Source of the DNA: Lepidodermella squamata | Taxonomy: Eukaryota > Gastrotricha | NCBI GenBank assembly: GCA_047495785.1 | Contig: JBLDXI010000016.1 | Location: 806,001 to 870,000, forward strand | Length of the DNA stretch: 64,000 nt | Direction of reading: 5' to 3' | Shown here: piece by piece, positions 45,653 to 55,931 of the stretch | Position numbering within the stretch: the first letter of the stretch is position 1 | How the letters are laid out: every line of letters starts with the position of its first letter | Made by a program: the position numbers and the translations under genes | The notes under the pieces: generated by a model | What the model saw: only the letters and a program-made list of their open reading frames with translations | Database searches by the model: none | What the model was told of the DNA's origin: nothing

Positions 45653-46058
45653 ATGGCGGAAGAAGGTGAGGCTAAAAAGGACGATGGAAAGAAGATTGTG
45701 CACACTTATCCGCTCGTTAAAGTAAGCTGTTTACCCACGTATAGATTTATCACAGTACAGGAATCATTTATAGTCATTTTATTAAACGAATGTTCTGTTA
45801 TTTTATCAGTTCTCCGATATGACAGAGGAGATGCGCACCGAAGCTCAAGAACTTTGCGTTACCGCTTGCGAAAAATTCTCCAGTAACAACGAAACTGCTG
45901 CGAAAATGGTGAAAGACGCAATGGACAAAAAGTTCGGTCCAGCCTGGCACGTCGTGGTGGGCGAAGGTTACGGCTTTGAGATAACACACGAAGTAAAAAA
46001 CATACTGTACATGTTCTTTGGCGGCAACATGGGCATACTGTTATGGAAATGTGCATAG
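45653..46058 (+). CDS. DNAL4: Dynein axonemal light chain 4 (105 aa)
   Basis: Two exons (45653-45721 and 45810-46058) give 105 aa, the same length as vertebrate DNAL4. The sequence after HTYPLVK matches the DNAL4 pattern closely: SDMTEEMRTEAQELCVTACE, then KMVKDAMDKKFGPAWHVVVG, then GFEITHEVKN and LLWKCA. DNAL4 is an LC8-related light chain of axonemal dynein. Its presence with the dynein heavy chain in one window supports an animal with motile cilia or flagella. The ATG at 45653 is preceded by a purine at -3. Confidence 0.95.
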
Positions 46059-46438
46059 TTATACTATAACATATTGCTCTCTTTGTGTACACTTCAAAAT
46101 TAGCTTATTGTCATCTAACATGGACATTATACAATATAAGTATTGTATTCCATCTCACTGATTCATGTGATAAAAAAAAGAAATGAACGATTGAACATTC
46201 AAAATATTACAGCATTTATACTGTGGATCGGCCGTCTAGTAATAAAAACTGATTGATTGACTGAAAAAACCGAGTTCCACTCAATTTGAGTCCGCGTTTG
46301 ATTGAGATTTGATAGGGTGGACGATACCACTGGCGGAAAATCTGACGAGGTTGTCGATAATTCGGAGAAGCAGTAAAAACGCGATATGGATACCAAGTCA
46401 TTGCTCAGCGGCGATCATGATTTGAACTCGTAAACCAG

Positions 46439-46448
46439 TATAAAAGGA
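46439..46448 (+). promoter_or_regulatory. TATA box for the mucin-like gene
   Basis: TATATAAAAG is a near-consensus TATA element about 190 bp before the ATG at 46637. A (CA)n tract follows at 46491-46512. Confidence 0.5.
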
Positions 46449-46490
46449 CGGATGGACAGCGTGAAAAAATGCAATCAGGCATATTGCTAT

Positions 46491-46512
46491 ACACACACAC
46501 ACGCACACGCAC
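46491..46512. repeat. (CA)n microsatellite
   Basis: Short alternating AC tract with two CG interruptions, lying between the TATA box and the start codon of the mucin-like gene. Confidence 0.8.
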
Positions 46513-46636
46513 CCAGCTAATTTGAGGGATATGGGAAGATGGCTAAAAACATCATTCATTACAGAAAGGGACACTGGTCTCGGCATTTTTTCCAGGTCCT
46601 CGTTTTTTCGGTACACAGATTTTTTGACAGGCTGCA

Positions 46637-47858
46637 ATGGAACCTCTTTTAACGGTACGTGTAATTTCGAAATGAATTAATATCTGACGAATTATTTTAT
46701 AAAAATTTCAGCTTTTGCTGATGATATCATCCTCTGGACCTAGACAGCCTCAAAATGGTTAGGAGGCACCTATCAGTTTCTAGTATTTTTACTAATTCTT
46801 TGTTTGTTCAGAAAATTCGACATCTCAAATTGCAATCCAGATTCTCAACAATAACATCTCAACTGGGCCTGTAATTTTTCAAAGTGGTAGGATGGCATCT
46901 TATAAATAACCAAAAAATCATTTTTAAATCATTTTTAGCCTGTATTCCGTGCAAATCTCAGCCTTTACTGCTGCCGCCGTTTCCGCCTGTTCCGCCAATT
47001 CCTCAACAAAACACGAGCACTGACAGAATTGACATCGCTGTGCCATCTGAAACGCCCATCGAAGAGATCACGTCAACAGATGTCGCGACGTCAACTTCGA
47101 CAATGATAACACCAGAAGTAAACGGCACAACTGAAACACCTCTGATTACAGCCACTGGGTTTATTATGGATAACGAAACCTCCACGGTTACAACAACGAC
47201 GACGACGCAAGACGGAGCAAATGCTACAACTGAAACTCCTTTAATCACCTCAACAGGGTTCATTCTCGATACAGGGAATTCCACATCGACCACGACAATG
47301 GGTTGGGAAAATAATACGCAAACTACGCAAACTGGTAATTGGATTTTGAATGAAAGATGGTCAAATTTTAGCTTTTTTCAATCTAGCTGATCAATCTCTA
47401 CTTACCACTGGAAATTCTTCAACTTCTGGCTCCACAGATGCGTTGGTTTCAGAAGGTATGGCAACGTTTTGGGTGTACCAAACTGAACTTTTTGTTGAAT
47501 AGGTTCAACTACCACAGCTGGGCCAATGGCTGGGCCAACTGGGCCTACTACGGAGAATATGACTTCATCCGATAGTGTTTTTAGGTCTGATACGCCTACC
47601 AACGAAAATTTCGCTTTATGGTCTTCGATGACCAACGATCAACCCAGCCCTACGCCGGTCATCGACCCGACCGTGCCAACAGATGAACCTTTAACCAACA
47701 CCCCGGTCGCAGTGGTAATTTCGTCTACGCCGTGTCCGAATAGCGGGACGCTGAACAAGAAATCAGTGCTGGTACCAACTAACCAGCTGGTTACGATTAA
47801 AAGCCCACGCGCTACCGGCTGGTGGAATTCGTTTTCTTGGGGTCGAAACAACGCATGA
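46637..47858 (+). CDS. Thr/Ser-rich mucin-like secreted protein (319 aa)
   Basis: Six exons (46637-46654, 46712-46757, 46812-46886, 46939-47334, 47387-47455, 47503-47858) join in phase; introns are 47-168 bp. The short N-terminus MEPLLTLLLMISS, split over exons 1-2, could be a signal peptide. The centre is dominated by Thr, Ser and Pro with two repeats of TTETPLITxTGFIxD (within about 47127-47280), as expected for O-glycosylated mucin-like chains. A Pro stretch (LLLPPFPPVPPIP) precedes it. The C-terminus is less repetitive and ends GWWNSFSWGRNNA. Five of the six exons begin or end with the same codon phase. Function beyond a glycosylated extracellular protein cannot be told. Confidence 0.62.
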
Positions 47859-47926
47859 AAAAAATCAGCTAGAATATTTCGTTTATTTTAATCGGCTTTT
47901 AGTGACACAAAATAATATGTTATCGA

Positions 47927-48899
47927 TTAAGCAGTTGGGCTGACATGGTTTTGTTCCAAGTAACGCTTCAAGCCTTGGGGAGCTAGCTCCACCGGCGTTT
48001 TTTCGTCCTAGAAAAAATGAATAAAATAAACGCATTTTTAATCTTGAATATATAACAAACCGCGTTTTTCTTATCCAGTGCGAATCCGAATTGAATGAGG
48101 GTAGTTGCGACCTCTTTGTGGTCTTCCTCACAGGCGAAATGAAGGGCCGTATTGCCGTTACAATCCGAGGCACTGGTATTCACGCGAACATTTGAGGAAG
48201 AAAGCAATAGTTTAACCATTTCCAAATGCCCACGGGAAGCAGCGCGATGCAGCGGCGTGTTGCCGTAATTGTCCGGTTCGTTGACATCGGCGTGGCCGGT
48301 TTCGAGCAAGGCTCGGGCTACGTCCAGGTGGTTTTTCGATGCGGCGTAATGCAGGGCGGTTTGACCGGACTGGTTCTTAGCACCGACGATGGGCAGGCCA
48401 TGTGCGCCTAGGGCGACTAACAAATGATCGACGATTTCGCAGCTACCCACTGAGGACGCAATCTAAAAATCAATAAAATTAAAATTTGAAAAATCGATTC
48501 AACTTTCGATTTTTTAAATTTGAACAACCCGAATTCCGGGTCCAGCACATTTTTCCGAATTTAAATTTCAAATTCAACACAATTTACCATCAAAGGAGTC
48601 CAAAGGCTGTCATCAAGAAGTTTAGGATCGGCTTTGCAGTCGTCCAGTAGGTAATTCACGATCGCGACCTGCTTATTCGAACAAGCCCAGTGCAAAGCAG
48701 TTCTTTGCGAAGTATCAGTCACGTTGACTACGCTTTCAGGGCCTTTACCCTCAGCAGCAGCTTTCTCAACCGCGGATCGAATTAGTGAGAGATTGCCTTC
48801 GTAAGCATAGCGGCTAACAGCCACGTTTGAGATGCCAGGCATTTCCATTGGCAATAAAGCTGGTCCAGTTGAGGCCGGTTGTTCGTCTTTGACGGGCAT
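47927..48899 (-). CDS. PSMD10: Ankyrin-repeat protein, gankyrin (PSMD10)-like (264 aa)
   Basis: Three exons (48899-48588, 48462-48061, 48007-47927) join in phase. About six ankyrin repeats are visible: QRTALHWACSNKQVAIVNYL, SGQTALHYAASKNHLDVARA, YGNTPLHRAASRGHLEMVKL and NGNTALHFACEEDHKEVATT are the clearest. The end, DEKTPVELAPQGLKRYLEQ, resembles the gankyrin C-terminus. Gankyrin is a chaperone for assembly of the proteasome 19S base. The N-terminal ~28 residues are an extension relative to the 226-aa human protein. Other small ankyrin proteins remain possible. Its stop lies 68 bp from that of the convergent mucin-like gene. Confidence 0.75.
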
Positions 48900-49178
48900 T
48901 TTTTGAAAGAAAAATAAATTAAAAACGCACTAAGAAACAAATCAGTTACAGGAATTTTTCACTTCCAAATCAGCTCTCATTTGGCTTTGAAATTTTTGGA
49001 AAATTTTACCCTTCAATTCGTCCGATGAGTTTGGAATCTCGAAGAAAATTATATTGGCCGAAATTGTTCGAAATTATTTTATTATCAAAAATCAACGAAA
49101 AGATGAAATCGAAAAATTTGATTAAAAATTGAAAAACACCGAGTTCGAGATTGTTCGAGATGCCGGTAAGCCAGAGTA

Positions 49179-52100
49179 TCACGCTTTTTCTTCCTTAGCA
49201 GGGGTGACCATACTGTGAAGTAGGTTGATTTCCTTAGCCCAAATACCGCCGGGAGTCTCCAAAATCAGAGGTAAACCTATTGAAATTTAACAAAATAATC
49301 TCAAAATTCCAGCTTCGAAAAATTAAAATTACCCCTGAAAATTGGTTCGTTCATGAAAAGTTTGAACCCGGCTTTACCAATGACGCCCTTCCCAATATCT
49401 TCATGACGGTCCTTGTTATCGCCGCATGCACCCTTCGAGTCGTTAACATGAAGAGCCTTCAAATAATCAATACCAACTTGGCGAGAGAAATCGTCCATCA
49501 GTCGTTTCAGGCCGTTGGCTGTGTTGATGCCGTAGCCGTATGCAAAAGCGTGGCAAGTATCAATGCAAACACCGACGCGGCTTTTGTCCTCGACGTCCTT
49601 AATTACCATGCCCAGCTCTTTCAAATTTGAACCGACCCAATTGCCTTGACCAGCCATGTTTTCCAATACTGAAATTTTTTGAACAAATCGGAATGAAAAA
49701 TAGGAGAAATCATAACAAAACTCACGGAGGATGACGTTTTTAGTCTTTTTCAGACCCATGTTGATACTTTCAGCGATCATTTTGCAGCACTTCTCGGCCG
49801 AAATTTGATTGAGAGTCGAACCGGGGTGGATGTTGTAGTACCTAACAGATAGAATAAGATCAGTATTGGAGATAATCTCAGATGACATAAAGATACAAAT
49901 TTAGCATTTAGCCTACTTCTGCGCTCGGAAAGACGTCACTAAACCTCAGAACACTCTTTCCTGCAGCGACTGTGCAAAAGCTAAATTTATTATAACTAAT
50001 TATTTGGCCCATTGGTCTCCACATTTTCGAAACATAATACATCGAGGTTCCGTTTGAACGCAACATTTCAGCATCGACCATAAGCTGCAAGTCGTCGCCG
50101 CTGCGGACGAACGGCAAAGAGGTTGCCGCAGCAGCCAATTTTTGGGTTTTGTGGTAGCTTTGTGTTGCTTCCTAAAAAGTCGCAAAAGACTGCGAAATCT
50201 GAAAACTGGTCACGGTCGGTACAACGATGACGGGAATCAAACCTTCATAAAGATGGAGCAGATAGGCGAAGTAAAGGCCAGCTCCTAAGCTTCGCGAGAG
50301 GTTGTTGATCCTAACATTCTAACATTGATGTGAACGCTGCTCTTTCATTGCGTGTCGCCTCTACTAATCAAACCTTAGTATATGTAAAGTGCAAAGTGGA
50401 CGACAAGTAAGACAATGTTCGACTTATTCGATTTTAATGCCGCTTTAGGGTTGAGCGAACATGCCCGCGTGCCGATAAGCGTTTTTGTTTCAAGTCCAAA
50501 CTAAAACAAAATCCAAACTCAAAACCGAGAGCGCTGCGAGGCGTATGGCGGTAATACTAGAATCTCGATATGCCAATTTCAAGATTAACGCCATCTTTGC
50601 GGCGTGTTCTGCCCATGTTTTGCAATCTCTCATTTACTGATGATAATCGCAATTTTCGGCCTTTTTCATTACCGAAAGAAGCTGAGGAACTTTAACTTCA
50701 GAGACAGCGTCAGGCTTGCAATTACGGATCCTCGACATTTTTGCAATTTTTGCTAAGCGAGCCTTGACTGAAGAGAAATTGAGATACGGAAACTGCCGAT
50801 TTCCTGATCCACAAACTCTGAGACCAAACATTTCAAATTCGAATGAGTCATGCTCAACAACTGAATCGGATGTATTTAACTCAGAAACCCAGCTGTTTCT
50901 AGTATCAAGACACAAATTTGAACATTACAACTATTACAAAATTCATGTTGAAGCCCGCGAATCGGATGTATTTAACTCAGAAACCCAGCTGTTTCTAGTA
51001 TCAAGACACAAATTTGAACATTACAACTATTACAAAATTCATGTTGAAGCCCGCGATTATTGTCAGCTCTAAGACGCCCAAGACCACCAACAACAAAAAC
51101 TGACGTTGCAGATTTTCCCAACTCGTCACCAAACATGCACGACTGTCGGCTATAACATTTTGATGATTATTCACTTCTGAAGTTTCTGAATTATCCCCAG
51201 CCTAATTATCCGCTTCAACCGAATTTTCCGTCGCAACCGAATAATCCGTCTCGGCGAGATTTCCAACAAACTCGACCTACTTTTCCGTTTCAGTCTCAAC
51301 AGCAACAGTCTCAACCGCCGCAATTTCGAGGCGGAAAATCGTAATTGAAATTGAGCATTTGACATTTTTTAGAGTTCTTGAGGTAAGGAAATATCCGAAC
51401 TATAACTCAGTCATAATTTAAACTAATTTTTCCGAAGGTTTTTTTACGAACTTTCGATGGCTTTTCGATGGTTTCATCTCGTAATTTTAGTTCGCTGATA
51501 TATTTATCGTAAATTAGATTTGCCTGGGTGGGCAAGCATGTGAGCCTATTCTCCGCAGAAATAAAAATCCTAGTGAAACTTCTCCCGAAAGAAAAGAAAG
51601 AAAATGGACTCAAGGTTATGCTGTGGTAAATTTGAATATTCGTTCAGAACAGATGTGCAAAGTTGCCTAAGACCTAAACTACTCCCCAAAAGAATTAAGC
51701 GTAAAATAGAAAACAAAACGCAAATTATTTTATACATTATTTATGGTATTATTAAATATTTTCTAACAAATTAGGCTGGCTTTAGGCTTACTTTATTCCA
51801 AGCTTGTCACATCGCTGCAAATCGTCCAAAAGCACTGTACGAGATCGTTCGAGAGCTTCACCATTCGGCGAGCCGATATTCAATAGATACGGCGCATGAA
51901 CCACGATGTTATCGAGATTGAATTGCAATTTTTTCACAGTTTCTTGCCACAACGCCACAGCCTCGTCAGTCAGCGGTTTAACGGTGAAATTTTTCGGCGG
52001 CCGCAGGAAAAACGCGCAAGACGACGCGCCTAGTTGCCTCGCTTCAATCAACGCATTGTGAACGCCACCGGCTATCGACACGTGGGCACCGATTTGATGC

Positions 52101-52399
52101 GGCCGGGCGTCGATTTCTGCGAAATTCATCGATTCAGCCAACTCATCTGCCGTCATTTTCTTCGCAGGTTTCGATTTCGTGGTCGCCTTATTTTCTTCCT
52201 GCCCTTCTTCGACATCCTCCTTAACTTCGATGGGAGAACCAGGAATTTCTTCAGGCTCCTCCTTTTTCATACGCTTTCTCGGCTGTTTTGTGTCGATATC
52301 TTCCTCGACTTTATTTTTAGCAGGACTTTTCGAGAGGAAAGCCATGATTGAAGGAGGCGGTGGGGCTGATTTTGCGGCTTGTTTCTTCGAAGGTGCCAT
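49179..52399 (-). CDS. APN1: AP endonuclease, endonuclease IV (Nfo/APN1) family (385 aa)
   Basis: Four exons (52399-51792, 49841-49726, 49668-49333, 49276-49179) join in phase. The enzyme cleaves DNA 5' of abasic sites in base-excision repair. All family metal-ligand motifs are visible: IGAHVSIAGG, YNIHPGS, LENMAGQG, CIDTCHAFAYG, LHVNDSK, DRHEDIGKG and the terminal LILETP. The ~95-residue N-terminal extension is Lys/Glu-rich with a nuclear-localisation-like run (KQPRKRMKKEE) and a weak PIP-box-like PPSIMAFL at residues 15-22. The start at 52399 is the first ATG. The first intron is 1.95 kb and holds other coding-like segments and a tandem duplication. Vertebrates and most insects use APE1 instead. 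Confidence 0.9.
49908..50171 (-). other. Coding-like segment inside endonuclease IV intron 1
   Basis: After an acceptor-like CTTTTTTAG the frame runs open for 87 codons to a TAA at 49908-49910. It has good coding composition (ATSLPFVRSGDDLQLMVDAE, MYYVSKMWRPMGQIISYNKF). It lies on the same strand as the host gene but does not fit its splice chain. It could be a terminal exon of a nested gene, an alternative last exon or a captured fragment. No family is recognised. Confidence 0.35.
50701..51072 (+). other. Open segment containing an in-frame 96-bp duplication
   Basis: An acceptor-like AACTTCAG leads into a plus-strand frame open to TAA at 51070-51072. It includes RYGNCRFPDPQTLRPNISN and two identical 32-residue blocks beginning ESDVFNSETQLF. 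The minus strand over 50634-50915 is also open, ending at a potential donor (catca/gtaaat). I cannot decide which strand, if either, codes. Confidence 0.3.
50863..51054. repeat. Perfect 96-bp tandem duplication
   Basis: Bases 50863-50958 are repeated exactly as 50959-51054. The unit is a multiple of three, so it preserves any reading frame. The lack of differences implies a recent event, conversion or an assembly error. Confidence 0.95.
51156..51344 (+). other. Pro/Gln/Asn-rich short frame
   Basis: A 62-codon open stretch reads LNYPQPNYPLQPNFPSQPNN and later FPFQSQQQQSQPPQFRGGKS before TAA. The composition recalls low-complexity tails of retroelement Gag or RNA-binding proteins. No start codon or flanking domain is visible, so it is probably a relic. 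Confidence 0.25.
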
Positions 52400-52626
52400 T
52401 TTTATCAAATTTACAGGCTAAAAAATGAAGAAAAAATTAACAATTCGGCCAACAAACTCCAGTTTTTCACTTGCTAGTTTACACAAGCGCCACATTATAT
52501 CGATGTAAAAACACTGTTTCTTCTTAGATCTACAACAAAAACATTGAGCAAGATAACCAAGGCCTCATCGTCTCTTCGCACCGAGTATATAGTAAGTATT
52601 TCGATATGACAGTTGAACAAAAAGAC

Positions 52627-52654
52627 GATAGATAGATAGATATATAGATAGATA
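52627..52654. repeat. (GATA)n microsatellite
   Basis: Seven near-perfect GATA units in the gap between the divergent flank of endonuclease IV and the Lys-rich gene's 3' end. Confidence 0.8.
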
Positions 52655-52832
52655 AATTCATTGTTTTCAAGGGCGAAAAATACATAGAAGTTTTGAGAGA
52701 GATGGAGATTGAAACGCTAAGATGTCTGGCAGTGATGGTTATAGTTAAAGAACCAGCCACCTTAACAATTTCGCAAAATTGTTTAAATCAAACATTGAAA
52801 AGCAAAAGTCCGAAGAATAAGATGCAATGTAC

Positions 52833-53468
52833 TCATTTCTTCCCGGCAGAACTTCGCAAGCTTCGCGTATTTTCCTTGATTTTCCGCAAATATTCGTCGA
52901 CTTTTGACGACTTCTTTTCGGTTGGCTCTTCGTCCGCCTTAACTTTACCGCCATTATCTTTCGCCCGTTTCGGCGATTCCTCCGCCTTGACAGCCGCCGG
53001 GCGTTTTCGGTTTTGATCTGCCGATGCGGGTAGTGGCTTGGGTTTCAGCCCGTTTACAACCGGAGTTTTAACTGGTTCTTCGACAACTTTACTCGTAGAA
53101 CCTAGGCTTCTTCGAGATCGAGTTACGCTCCTTTCAGGAGATTTCGTTTCGTTGTTACTATTGACTAGGACTAAAGGCGACGCTGCGACCTCAATCGGGG
53201 CGTCGAAATCTGGCAATTCATCGTCGAAATCAACGGGTTCTGCGACTTTTTTCGGGGCGGCTATAACTGGTTTTTGTTTAGGGGCTGGCTTCGGGGCGGC
53301 TGTTTTCGATTTCGGGCCGGGTATGACGAATTTCCGCCTCCGTGGCTTTTTGCAGTCCTGAAGGAAACGTTTTTCGGCGTCCGAAAGCTGCCGCTGCATC
53401 GGCTTAATGCGCTCGAACAACGTTGGTGCATCGTCGTCTTCCGAATCAATCGGCTGTTTCGGCGCCAT
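52833..53468 (-). CDS. Lys/Pro-rich, probably nuclear protein of unknown function (211 aa)
   Basis: Single open exon from ATG at 53468. The N-terminus is acidic (DSEDDDAPTLFERIKPM) followed by a possible helix (LSDAEKRFLQDCKK) and basic clusters (KKPRRRKF, KRPAAVKAEESPKRAK) typical of nuclear-localisation signals. The middle is Pro/Lys/Ala low complexity, and the end is a charged helix (KKSSKVDEYLRKIKEN). No enzyme motif is present. The stop lies 434 bp before the endonuclease IV start. I recognise no family. Confidence 0.6.
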   Translation of the reverse strand: MAPKQPIDSEDDDAPTLFERIKPMQRQLSDAEKRFLQDCKKPRRRKFVIPGPKSKTAAPKPAPKQKPVIAAPKKVAEPVDFDDELPDFDAPIEVAASPLVLVNSNNETKSPERSVTRSRRSLGSTSKVVEEPVKTPVVNGLKPKPLPASADQNRKRPAAVKAEESPKRAKDNGGKVKADEEPTEKKSSKVDEYLRKIKENTRSLRSSAGKK

Positions 53469-53607
53469 TTAATTTCTAATTAAAACTAGACAATTCGGCG
53501 CAAAAATTCAAAATCAGTGATCAATTTATTTATCAATAAAAAATATTGCCGCGTTGATAGGAAGCACTTTTTGTCATTAAATGAGCATAATTTATCGAAT
53601 ATCGAAC

Positions 53608-53691
53608 GATTCAGCAAGCGTATAAATTTCTATGCGTTTTATCAATTTTTTCAAGCTGAAAAAAGTTGTTGGGCGACATTCTGCGGGAAAA
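53608..53691. repeat. 85-bp direct repeat, copy 1 (copy 2 at 54455-54539)
   Basis: The two copies differ by two substitutions and one extra T. Copy 1 covers the last codons and 3' flank of the unrecognised minus-strand exon. Copy 2 lies ~850 bp upstream of it, next to a run of A (plus strand). Confidence 0.9.
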
Positions 53692-53989
53692 TGGATCTCA
53701 GCTTGATCAATTTCTGGTTGTTCGGACCGCTCAATTCCCATAATTTATTCGCAAATCGGAGACTATTTGGGTTAGAAATATCGAAGATAGGCAATAGGCT
53801 GCTGGCGATGTGAAAAATCATTGACTGGTGTTGAGTCAGCGCTTGGTTTGATGGCTTTTTCGGTGGTAGAATATTGGCAGCCCGTTCTTCGACTTCAGCG
53901 AGTAAGGCTGCTAGCACCTCCCCAGCTAGTTCGTTCAATCGAGCCAAGAAACGGGCGTCTCCTCCGTAGAGAACATCGTTGGAATCAAC
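53651..53989 (-). CDS. 3'-terminal exon of an unrecognised gene, possibly a fragment
   Basis: After TTTCAG the frame is open (DSNDVLYGGDARFLARLNEL, NILPPKKPSNQALTQHQSM, SLRFANKLWELSGPNNQK) to TGA. The composition is coding-like, with a helical Leu/Ala/Glu region. A plausible first exon begins with ATG at 54116 (MRDRFRLMGRIALVKLDEIL), but no visible donor puts the two in phase, so the gene may be broken or my model wrong. The stop-proximal end (53651-53691) is part of a repeat also found at 54455-54539. Confidence 0.4.
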   Translation of the reverse strand, partial: VDSNDVLYGGDARFLARLNELAGEVLAALLAEVEERAANILPPKKPSNQALTQHQSMIFHIASSLLPIFDISNPNSLRFANKLWELSGPNNQKLIKLRSIFPQNVAQQLFSA

Positions 53990-54116
53990 TGAAATCAGAT
54001 GAAAAAGTCATAAAGAAATGATGACCACCAGTAACTATCAAACTATTTTACACATTGAGAATTTCATCTAATTTGACTAAGGCTATTCTCCCCATGAGCC
54101 TGAACCTGTCTCGCAT

Positions 54117-55044
54117 TGGGTGTGCCAAAGGCAGATCCTAAGTTGAGCCTAAAAAATGTGAATTGGTTTTCGAGTTTTTAGTTTCCGTAGAGTGTATCTA
54201 ACTGGAGAATCTCCAATTGTGCGTATTTCTGCGCGATTAGTTCACGAGTTGAAGTTTAGCTTGCGGAGCTAAAATCGATTTTCGGTTTCGCCTGGCTATC
54301 ATGGCAAGTGGTTTGATTCCAGACACTGACGGTCGAGCGACAACAACGATGCCGAGAGGCCTGAGAACGCGTTTTCACTTATGCCCATGGAGTATTTCGC
54401 GCAAAATAAAACTCTTCGATGTTACCTCATGATATCTCATGTTATCATGTAGGAGATTCAGCAAGCGTACAAATTTCTATGTGTTTTATCAATTTTTTTC
54501 AAGCTGAAAAAAGTTGTTGGGCGACATTCTGCGGGAAAAAAAAAAAAAGATAGAAATGAATGATTGATAGCATTAATATGAAAACGTTCATAATTTGATC
54601 CATTTTTTTATCGATTATCGATTATCGATCGAATGGATAAGGTAGTAGTCGAATCGACGACTCCTCACTCTATGCCCTTCTGCTTGATGCACATACTTCT
54701 TCATTATCGAGATTTTCAAACGCTATCGATCAATCGATTTACTCCGATAAGGTAATCGAAATCAATAATGCAATAATGCGAAGTCTACGTGGCCTGAGGC
54801 CCCGAAGACAGAAGTGTTATTAACTGTTTTTGAAATGGATGAATAAAGGAAGTGACGGGGCCTCGCAGGCCCCTATTGTTCCGCTATGCAAGTTTTACGC
54901 GAAAAGGTTAAAAAGTGATTTCTCCGATAGCAGACATTCTTAGAAGCCTTTAATGACAAAATTTCTAAATACCTGATGGTACCAAGATACAAGGTAGCTG
55001 GGTATGCCTGGGGTGTAAGGCAATCAAGAGAGGAAGAAATCTAA
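54117..55044. other. Intergenic stretch
   Basis: It holds copy 2 of the 85-bp repeat (54455-54539), an A-run at about 54536-54548, ATCGATT-rich sequence at about 54610-54640, and GGCCTGAGGCCCC / GGGGCCTCGCAGGCCCC words at about 54790 and 54858. No gene is supported. Confidence 0.4.
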
Positions 55045-55470
55045 ATCGCATTGAAATCGGGAAAATTTAGTGCTCGTTTTAATTCAATTCCGTCAATTCC
55101 GACAGTTCGCAGAAGAGACGTGCACACGTCGCTGCTATTCCACAGCGAAGTGAGATGGCTATCCCGGGGCAAGGCGGTTCAGCGATCAAGGCGACTTGGA
55201 AAGACTAAGTATCGACAAAACGTTTTGGCGTGGGCTAATCGGTGACGAGCAGCATAAAGCGCCGGCAACAGCTGCCCTACTAACCTGCGTCATTCAACCG
55301 TCGACTGTAGACGTGGAACGGGCGTTTCAGCCATGAGCCTTACGAAAGTAAATTTCGCCCTTGGCTGTCAGATGGCTTGCTCAACTCTTGCCTTGTCATC
55401 GCCCGCAACGATGACAATGTGTTAAAAGAATTGGACTTCGAAGCGCGAAATATCGCAGATCTTGAGTGAT
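55045..55470 (+). pseudogene. Decayed hAT-superfamily transposase fragment
   Basis: One frame gives LLFHSEVRWLSRGKAVQR, matching the ZBED5/SCAND3-like hAT signature 'HxEVRWLSRGKV'. After a frame change comes TAALLTCVIQPSTVDVERAF, the start of the hAT C-terminal dimerisation region. After another change comes SDGLLNSCLVIARNDDN with LDFEARNI. At least two frameshifts and several stops separate them, so it is dead. A second, shorter copy of the 'ttatcgcctgcaacgatgac' part lies near 55720-55760, and 55805-55860 resembles 55040-55080. Confidence 0.7.
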
Positions 55471-55931
55471 TAATTGTTTCGAGTATGAAAGTGAGTATGA
55501 AGTGTAAATGAAAGTAGAAGTCAAAATGAACCGAATATGAAGGTGTCCAAGTCTCTCAATCGATAAAAGATAATTTAATTAATTCATTTTTCTTTTTAGG
55601 CAGCTTTTTATACCGATATAATGTAAATTACATGGCGTTAACTCCTTCGGCAATTTCTGACTCCGATGTCTGACTCCAAATTTTTTGAGCTTGGACCATA
55701 CTGGTATAGTGTATTGCCTTGTTATCGCCTGCAACGATGACAATGACAAGAATCGGACTTCGAAGCGCCAAGGATGGTGCAAGATATGGATGGTTAATGT
55801 GCATCCATATCGAAGAACGGAAGAAGTCGAAATCGGGAAAAATTTAGTGTTGGAACCTCAATTTTACTAGATCCTAATCCCTATCAAATTTTTGACGAAG
55901 ATACATCCTCCATTATAGACCTCCAATAAAA

